64,000 nucleotides of DNA, from contig KV918824.1 of the NCBI GenBank assembly GCA_002049455.2, positions 235,848-299,847 of the forward strand, read 5' to 3'. The position numbers were made by a program, and so were the translations under genes. The notes below the pieces were generated by a model, which worked only from the letters and a program-made list of their open reading frames with translations, was not told the origin of the DNA and made no database searches. This DNA is from Porphyra umbilicalis (taxonomy: Eukaryota; Rhodophyta; Bangiophyceae; Bangiales; Bangiaceae). Shown here one piece after another: positions 57,609 through 64,000 of this stretch; position 1 is the stretch's first letter; each line of letters opens with the position of its first letter.

Positions 57609-59617
57609 CTACAAACGGGGAAGCACATCGTGAGGAGAGGGAATGGAAAAGGGAAAATTGCAGAGCAGTCAAACGGCGCCACGAAGACCAACGATGCTGA
57701 GCTATCAAGTTTTCCGTCAGTACGCAGCGAGCCTGCTGCGGTGTTGCAGCTACACCTGCCTGATGTCACTGGCCTCGAGGAAGCGTCTAAAGATGTGCCA
57801 GGGCGCCGCCAGGACCATGCATCTCAGCACGTGTCCAAAACGTACCTCGACTCGGAAGTGGAGATGCATGTGGCCCACCAGGGCGCGGTGACGCAGTTCT
57901 CCACCCTCGACTCTCGCGCCCGCTTCCGCCGGCACGCTCCCGGGACGCCGACGGTGACAATGGGTCAGACGCGCAAGCGGTTGTTGAACCCGACTCTGCT
58001 CCAGCGGCGGCCCCTGCCTCGCGCGCCGCAGCCTCGAGTGGCAGACTCCGCAAAGATGCGTTGCTGGGCATCCAAAAGGATAGAGAACCAGAGAGAAGAG
58101 GGTGCGTTGGTGCGGCGAGCAACAGCCAGGAGCCATGAGGGATGCCAATAGCAAGGAACGCGTTAGACAACGCCCTGGCTGTCGCACATCTCAGGCCATC
58201 CTGGCATCGACAGACCAGCACAACAAGAGGAACGCGCTGCAACAACGTAAACAGATTGCAAAGTGACGCCATCGACTCGCTCGCGGCAGCATTCGCACAT
58301 ACCCCATGGTGTTCCGACGGCGTGCAAGCTGCTTCGCCGGTAGCTGGCAGACAGGCCCACTCACGAAACGTGTAGCCCTGCGTTGAAACGCACGAAGCGG
58401 ACCGCAGGAACTACGAGCCCAACTTGGCGCATGCCCGGCAAACCCACCCACCCCTCGACCACCCCACCCCCCCAGGGGCACGCACGGCGGAGAACCCCAG
58501 ATGAAGTGGACTCCGCCACCCTGGCAAGCCAGAGGTGGACTCTCAGCCAAGCGCGTCCGCTGGGACAAAGGCGGCGTCAGCAAAGCGCCAATCTCAACGG
58601 ACAGCGAGCAACAAAGGCGTCGCGGCTGCCAGGCCGCGACCGCGCCTCCCACATCAACCGGCCCGCCGAGAAAACCAGGGCCGGCACGCCACCGCCGGGA
58701 TGGGGGGCGGCGGGGTCCCCCAACAAGCGCACGCGTCCAAAGCGATCCGGTCGCGCTCCGTAGGTGGGCGTGGCCTCCGCCCTCCCCGACACCAAGTGGG
58801 ACGGGCTGGCGACGGCGAGCGGCAGCCGCCACACAGCGCGACCGACACCGTGGGGACCGCCACAGTCCACGAATAACGAAGGACCGATGGCCAGGGGGCA
58901 CCAATCAAGACCCGCGCCTCCGGTGGCGGTTTGTCTGGGGTTCCGGTTGGTGCGACGCGAGCTCCCACGGGAAGGGGGCACCCGGCAATCGGCGGGCTAC
59001 GGCGGGCACTCTCGGGCCGGGTCACCCATCCATCTGAATGCGTCGTTGGGCCAGACTCGGAGGGAGTGCCACTCAAGACCGCCTGTGGGGGCGCGGCTGC
59101 GGGAGCCAGCCAGTACGAAAGAGACAGTTGACGCCGCCATCACGTCCGTTCCGCGGCCTCTGTTTTGGAACCAGTCAATTTTGAAGACTGTACAAGAAAT
59201 TACTGCTGCCAGTAGGTTTGTGAGAAATTTCATACTGAGTAGTCACTCGATCTATTGGAAATGCAAAGCCTGTTCAATTCGGCTATATGTGGCTCCCTAC
59301 CATACATAGAATCTTCATTCGAACTGCGCAGTGCGAAACACAGAGAGGTCCAAGGCTGAGGGCCCCCAGAGTCGGCCTGTGGAGCTCTTTGAAACTTGTA
59401 GCCTCCCCTCGTGGCGCTGCAGTGTCAAAAGTTGGTAAAATGTACAAAACGTACTCATCCTATAGTTTGTGGGTCAGAAGTTGGGCCATGTCGACTAAAT
59501 TGACTCGGCTGCGTGCAGAGATCTCGATCGCCTTCAAAACAGAGACGGGCGTTCAGCACCCACACCCCAAGGCGGCATGATCTGCGTCACACCAGACGCC
59601 ACCCGATGCACCACGCC
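57609..59617. other. Upstream region of the AMPK beta gene and spacer
   Basis: 57609-58190 probably contains the missing first exon and introns of the AMPK beta gene on the minus strand. 58380-59050 is GC-rich without a domain; 59150-59500 is AT-richer and unremarkable. Confidence 0.35.
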
Positions 59618-60064
59618 ATGGCGGACGAGGCCTCTCACCCTGTCGACAATGGGCACAAGGTCACAGACGTAGAGCGGCTCGTCGCGGCCAACGCATGGTG
59701 GCCCGTCCCCCCCCACGACGCGGTAGGCAGCAGCCCCCTTCACGCCGCCGCCGTCGCCGCCCGTGGGTGGATGGCGGCCGACCCCCTCTGCTCGACGCCG
59801 GGTGCGACCGCCGTCGCCACCGACCACAATGGGTGGACGGCTGTTGCGCGTAGCGTCGCCACCAGCGCGCGGGCGGTCGTCGCCACCGGCCCGCCACCCC
59901 CCAGCGGTCCACGCCGCCATCGCCGGCCGCCCCAACGCACCAGTCCCGACGCGCGGCCCGGCGCTGCCGGGGGCGCCCGACGGGGAAACGCAGACGCGGC
60001 GCGGCGCGGCGGCGGCGCGGGGGGGATGCGGCGCCCGCGCGGACGTGAAAAGCGGCGAGGGTAG
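59618..60064 (+). CDS. Hypothetical protein, possibly ankyrin-like
   Basis: 148 codons from an ATG in good context (CGCCATGG). The first 95 residues have balanced composition (MADEASHPVDNGHKVTD, SSPLHAAAVAARGWM, ATDHNGWTAVA). The SPLHAA and DHNGWTAV words resemble halves of ankyrin repeats. The tail is Arg/Gly/Ala-rich and probably out of frame or untranslated. The opposite strand is also open. Low confidence. Confidence 0.35.
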   Translation: MADEASHPVDNGHKVTDVERLVAANAWWPVPPHDAVGSSPLHAAAVAARGWMAADPLCSTPGATAVATDHNGWTAVARSVATSARAVVATGPPPPSGPRRHRRPPQRTSPDARPGAAGGARRGNADAARRGGGAGGMRRPRGREKRRG

Positions 60065-60657
60065 GGGGGCGTCGGGTGCCACGAGGGGGGGGAATGGGTG
60101 CTGCGGGAGGCTGCCGCAGCGTCGCGCGGAGCGGGGGCGCCGCGGGCAGCTGTGTGCCGGGCGCCAAACGCCGTGTGGCGACCAGCATGGATCGCGGACG
60201 TGCGGGCGCACGGGCGCAGGGGCGGGAAACCGCCGCGCACCGTCGGTGAGCAACGCCAGCCAACCGCCGAGTGCCGCCAACGACCACCGCACGTCGAGCA
60301 AACATCAAGTGGGAAAAATGACACTCACAGCCCCCAGCCCCCGCGGCACCACGGCCGCCACCCACGCACGTCACGCCCGCGGTGTGGGTGCGGGCGGCAG
60401 TGACGGCATCCCCACCACCCACCCGCTGCCAACGCGTGGTGCACACTCGCCCCTGGCGGGGCGTCCGCGGCGCCAACGGGCGCGCGGCGGCGGGCGGTGC
60501 CACAGCCGCGCATGCAGCGCCGCCGTCGGCGCCACACCGTGGCCACGCGCGACGGCCCGCCCCACCACGCTCTGCCCGCCGCGTCGGCGCCCACAAAAAG
60601 GATCCTGCATTCCCCCCCCCACCCTCCCCCATCCACCCCCACCCGCCCTCTGACCCG

Positions 60658-61366
60658 CTACTTCCTCGCCTTGTTGGCCTTCTTCTGCAGCCGCCGCTGC
60701 TGGCGGTTGACGCCGTCCTGCCCCCCCCCCCCCCCCCCCCCCCCCACCGCCGCTGCCGCCGCCCCCCCCCCCCCCCCCCTTGGTCGCCCCCTTCTTCCCC
60801 CCCCGCCCCTTGGTCGCGACCAAAAGCGCCGGGGAAATGCCGTCGGGCGCCGCCCCAATCTCCGCCATCGCCTGCTTGCCGTCGCGCTCCCGCCGCCAAT
60901 TCCACCACGTAATCACCACCGTGCCGACCGTCACGTAGGCGGCCATCACGAGGCACGACGCCGACAGCACGCGCGTCGCCAGGTCGACGGCCGCGGGGGA
61001 GAAGAGGGCGCCCCCCGCCGCCGACGCGGCCGCGTCGCCGTCGGTCGCCGCGGCGGCCGCCGCCGCATCGGCGGCGGCCGCGGCGACCGACGAGGCGGTC
61101 GTGGCGGCCGCCTCAGAGGCGGCGGCCGACGTTTCCGAGGCGGCCGCCACAGCGGCAGCCACAACGGCGCCAGAGGTGCCCGCGTCCATGCGCGGGGGGG
61201 GCGCAGGGCGGGGGGGGGGAAGTGGGGGGGTGGCACGGCGGCCGCGGGGGAGGCGCCAAGCGGCGGGGCGGGCGGCGGCCGCGGAGGCGGCGGCAAGGGA
61301 TCCCCTGCGGGCCACGCCGAGCGTGGCGGGCGGCGCAAACGCGGGGGGTCGTGGAGGGGGATCCAT
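60658..61366 (-). CDS. Small protein with one membrane span, probably plastid-targeted
   Basis: Start at 61366 (MDPPPRPPAFAPP), followed by an Ala/Arg/Ser/Pro leader with transit-peptide character; an internal ATG at 61189 (MDAGTSGAVV) is an alternative. After an Ala-rich stretch comes one hydrophobic span (LATRVLSASCLVMAAYVTVG to VVITWW), then NWRRERDGKQAMAEIGAAPDG and a Lys/Gly-rich tail. The frame changes in the G/C runs at about 60721-60780, after which the end reads QDGVNRQQRRLQKKANKARK, stop 60658. No family recognised. The basic tail could contact nucleic acid, ribosomes or lipid head groups. The gene is divergent from CLPP. Confidence 0.6.
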
Positions 61367-62026
61367 GGGGATGAAAGGGAGCGGGATGGGGGGGGAGGGG
61401 GGAGGGTAGGTACCAACCGGAACGGGGGATGGGGCTGGGGAGGGGCAGAGCGACGGTCAGCCGCGGCGAGGGGGGGTGGAGAGCACGGCCACGATGCCGA
61501 CGAGGTCGCGGGGACGCGGGGGGAGACGGACGCGACGACCGCCTTCTCGGGAGAGAGGAGATTCGGACTGGAAAGATGAGCTGGAGGGCGATCAAGCTCG
61601 CGGCCGTACGGTACTTAGTCTCGAACCGACATGTGCCACACAGGGGCAACCTACCAGACGCATGCTACTTTGGACCTTTCAGGTGTTCCTGTGTGCATAA
61701 ACTTTTTTCCTCAAATGCCAAATTATCCGCAAGCGATGCCATGAGATCTCAGGTGTGCAATTGGTGTCGCCGATGTCCAGCCCCGCGTTCCACTCCCAAG
61801 CGGCGCGTCGCGCCGCCCAGCACCTCCGCTGTAGCAATCGCCCAACCGCGCCCCGCGCCTGCTTCAAGTGCCCGCCACGCCGCTATCGTACATCCGCCGT
61901 CGCGGTCGTGCGCCCTCCTCCCCATCCGCGCAACGCCGTTACGCTCCACCCCTCCGGGTCACCTCAATCATCCCCCCCCCCCTTTGTCACCTACGTGCGC
62001 GCGCGATTCCCCCTCCGACGCCCACG
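61367..62026. promoter_or_regulatory. Divergent promoter region of the membrane protein and CLPP genes
   Basis: 660 bp between two start codons pointing away from each other. It includes a lower-GC segment around 61600-61770 where initiation is plausible, and a pyrimidine-rich leader before the CLPP ATG. No definite TATA box. Confidence 0.4.
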
Positions 62027-63206
62027 ATGGCCGCCTTTATCGGCGCCTTCCCGCCCGTCGGCGCCGCGTCGCTGTCGGCGACGCGCGGCGGCAGCGCGTT
62101 TGTGTGTGCGCGGCCGGCACCGGTCGTGGCCGCGACGCCTGCCAAGGCGCGGTGGACCATGATGCCGATTGGGGTGCCCAAGGTGGCGTACCGCGTGCCG
62201 GGCGCGCCGTCGGCCGACTGGGTGGACATTTACAACCGGCTGTACCGGGAGCGGATTATCTTTCTTGGCCAGGAGATTGATGACGAGGTAGGTGGTGGGC
62301 GTGTCGTGGGGGTGTCGTGGGGTGGTGATGGTGGTGGATGCTTGATGCTTTTTTTAGCGAGGGATGCGAGGCCCAGCCTGGTCGGAGTGGTCCTTGAACC
62401 GTGGTGCGCTTCCCTTGTCGTGGTACGTCACATTTGCTTTCCTGGGTACTGACGTCATGGTTTGATGCTCCAATGGATGCTGGTGTCTTATTGGCGTCAT
62501 TGTCTCGTCGTTCCTTCATCATGAGCAGATTGCCAACCAGATCATTGCCGTCATGCTGTGTACGTTTTGTGGTCTTGGCGCTTTTTTTTGGCGTTTCGTC
62601 GTGCTCATCTTCTCTGGTAGTTTGATGTGCTGTGGAGTCCGCTGTGTCGCATGTCTCTGTTCTGGCGCCTAACCGTCCCGCTCGCGCTCCTCACCTTTGT
62701 GCTCACCACCCCGTTTGTACTCTTGTCGTGCGCACCCACCCACGTTCCACCCGTGCGCAGACCTGGAGAGCGAGGATAACACCAAGCCCATCTACCTGTA
62801 CATCAACTCCCCCGGCGGCAGCGTCATTGCCGGGCTCGCCCTCTTTGACACGATGAAGCATATCAAGTCGGAGATTGTGACCATCAATGTCGGCCTCGCC
62901 GCCTCCATGGCGTCCTTCCTCCTCGCCGCGGGCGAGCCCGGCAAGCGCCTGGCCCTCCCCCACAGCCGCGTCATGATCCATCAGCCGATGGGCGGCGCGC
63001 AGGGGCAGGCGGCGGACATCAAGGTCGAGGCGGAACAGATCCTGCGCATCAAGAAGAACCTCGTTGCGGAGTACGCGCGGATGACAGGGCAGTCGAACGA
63101 GACGATTGTCACGGACCTCAACCGCGACAACTTTATGTCGGCGGCGACGGCCAAGGAGTATGGCCTCATCGATTTGGTTATTGAGGGCAAGTCCCAGGCG
63201 GGATAA
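62027..63206 (+). CDS. CLPP: ATP-dependent Clp protease proteolytic subunit, plastid-targeted
   Basis: Three exons, 62027-62287, 62529-62559 (only 31 bp) and 62761-63206, give 245 residues. Donors are GTAGGT and GTACGT, acceptors GCAG. The N-terminus [17 protein letters not shown] is a good red-algal plastid transit peptide. The mature protein is a typical Clp[13 protein letters not shown], then [28 protein letters not shown] and [14 protein letters not shown] with Ser (62904-62906), [10 protein letters not shown] with His (62979-62981) and RDNFMSA with Asp (63126-63128). The catalytic triad is therefore complete. ClpP tetradecamers with a Hsp100/ClpC partner degrade proteins in the stroma. 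The microexon 2 is confirmed because only this splicing restores MLYLE. Confidence 0.96.
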
Positions 63207-63525
63207 GGGTGTTGTTGCCAACTGTATGCATGTGGGCGTGTCTGTACGAGCTCCCTTTTTTGTGTGTGTTAATTTGTTTGGTATCGGCAGCCGCTCTCCC
63301 CACCCGCGCCACGTACTGCAGGACAGCGCATCACTGCGGGACGCTCACGGCAGCCATCGGGAGCTCTATTGCACCCGCTGCAAGCTGATGCCGCTGCATT
63401 CACGCCTGGCTGCTAAGACATTGACGAACAGTGTGGAGATTACGCCAACAGCCAGCGTGCGTCGGTCGCGGCGTGACCGTTGAGTTGTCCTGTGGCGTTT
63501 GGGCAGTTTCTATTGTTTACTTGAA
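63207..63525. other. 3' flank of CLPP
   Basis: T-rich directly after the stop, then near-average GC. No gene seen; it should hold the CLPP 3' untranslated region. Confidence 0.4.
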
Positions 63526-63690
63526 GCGAGCCTCCTGCCTGCGAGCCCCCTGCCTGCGAGCCCCCTGCCTGCGAGCCCCCTGCCTGCGAGCCCCCTGCCT
63601 GCGAGCCCCCTGCCTGCGAGCCCCCTGCCCACGAGCCCCCTGCCTATGAGCCCTCTGTCTGCGAGCCCTCTGTCTGCGAGCCCCCTGTCT
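63526..63690. repeat. 15-bp tandem repeat, 11 copies
   Basis: Unit GCGAGCCCCCTGCCT. The first seven copies are almost identical, the last four have a few substitutions. On the minus strand the unit has no stop and can encode the pentapeptide GLAGR, in line with the aminotransferase 3' end. Confidence 0.95.
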
Positions 63691-63715
63691 CTCCTCCCGA
63701 CGTGCTTTCCCCCCC

Positions 63716-64000
63716 CCCCCCGGCGGCGGCCGCCCCGCAAGGATGTCCAACCCCCGCCGCAGCCGCCGCCCCCCCTCGGCCGCCGCGCCGGTCCTCCCCC
63801 CACCACCGCCACGGCCGCAAACGCCACCCGCACCGTCCCCGGCGCGCCGTACCCCCCCCCGGCGCGACGAGCACCCGCGCCTCGGTGGCAAACACCTCCA
63901 CGGCCGCCGCCTCGGCGGCGGCCCACCCCCCGGCAGGGGCACCAAGAAGTAAAAGCCGCCCGCGGGCCGCGCCACGCCGTCGGCGCTCAACCCCCCCGCC
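63716..64000 (-). CDS. PLP-dependent aminotransferase (class I/II), C-terminal part, cut by window edge
   Basis: Entering from the right edge, the minus strand reads SADGVARPAGGFYFLVPLPG. After a one-base change in a G6 run it continues WAAAEAAAVEVFATEARVLV, then APGGG. After a G9 run (about 63853-63861) it reads YGAPGTVRVAF, and further on GGRRLRRGLDILAG. This is the C-terminal small domain of fold-type I aminotransferases: GGFYFLV strand, VLVAPGxxYGxPG loop, and TVRVAF with the Arg that binds the substrate carboxylate. The substrate cannot be told. The stop is not fixed: one frame ends near the repeats, another reads through the pentapeptide repeat to a stop at about 63510. The frame breaks are probably homopolymer indels. 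Confidence 0.6.

Noticed and set aside
59534..60301. Minus-strand 255-codon frame opposite the ankyrin-like hypothetical
   Set aside because: Pro/Arg-rich without a domain; the plus strand has better start context and composition in the first 95 codons.

Overview
The window reads as nuclear DNA of a red alga, most likely of the Porphyra/Pyropia type (Bangiales). This is an inference from several features. The DNA is extremely GC-rich, with long G and C homopolymers and Ala/Gly/Pro codon runs. Spliceosomal introns are short and use GTRYGT donors. There is a nuclear-encoded, plastid-targeted ClpP and a family-36 alpha-galactosidase that would suit floridoside turnover. A tRNA-Leu gene appears to carry an intron at a non-canonical place, as known from red algae. 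The species cannot be proved from the sequence alone.

Layout. 0.6-5.7 kb: a tyrosine recombinase gene (+) and a Pif1-type helicase gene (-) lie tail to tail and may form a mobile unit. 7.6-10.5 kb: an Ala/Gly-rich C2H2 zinc-finger gene (-). 10.5-17.2 kb: mostly GC-rich or repetitive DNA with no gene I can support. 17.2-22.0 kb: an eight-exon GH36 alpha-galactosidase (-), the best resolved gene here. 22.7 kb: a 201-bp TA-flanked MITE. 24.3-25.2 kb: a Cys-rich secreted or membrane-anchored protein (-). 27.8-29.3 kb: two clusters of related hairpins. 29.8-31.1 kb: a two-exon secreted protein (-). 32.3-33.7 kb: a decayed Tc1/mariner element with one 132-bp hairpin MITE inside it and a sister copy beside it. 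34.6 kb: tRNA-Leu. 34.9-37.3 kb: a RING-finger protein (-), divergent from an Ala-rich coiled-coil protein (+, 38.3-40.2 kb). 40.7-41.9 kb: a PPPDE/DeSI peptidase (-). 44.0-45.7 kb: inverted arms rich in CCCAACGG that flank an orphan coding fragment. 47.6-49.0 kb: a ChaN-like protein with a lumen-type leader (-). 49.35-54.75 kb: a complete Ty1/copia retrotransposon with identical 196-bp LTRs and a 5-bp target duplication. 56.2-57.6 kb: an AMPK/SnRK1 beta subunit (-). 60.7-61.4 kb: a small single-membrane-span protein (-), divergent from CLPP (+, 62.0-63.2 kb). 63.5-64.0 kb: a 15-bp tandem repeat and the C-terminus of an aminotransferase (-) cut by the window edge.

A recurrent feature is that clear coding regions change frame exactly at long G/C runs. 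This affects the zinc-finger, alpha-galactosidase, Cys-rich, RING, coiled-coil, PPPDE, ChaN-like, aminotransferase and copia genes. The copia LTRs are identical, so indel errors in the assembly or sequencing of homopolymers are more likely than decay. Protein ends and lengths below carry that caveat. The window is a patchwork of housekeeping, plastid and sugar-metabolism genes separated by transposon-rich spacers; I see no operon-like functional cluster.
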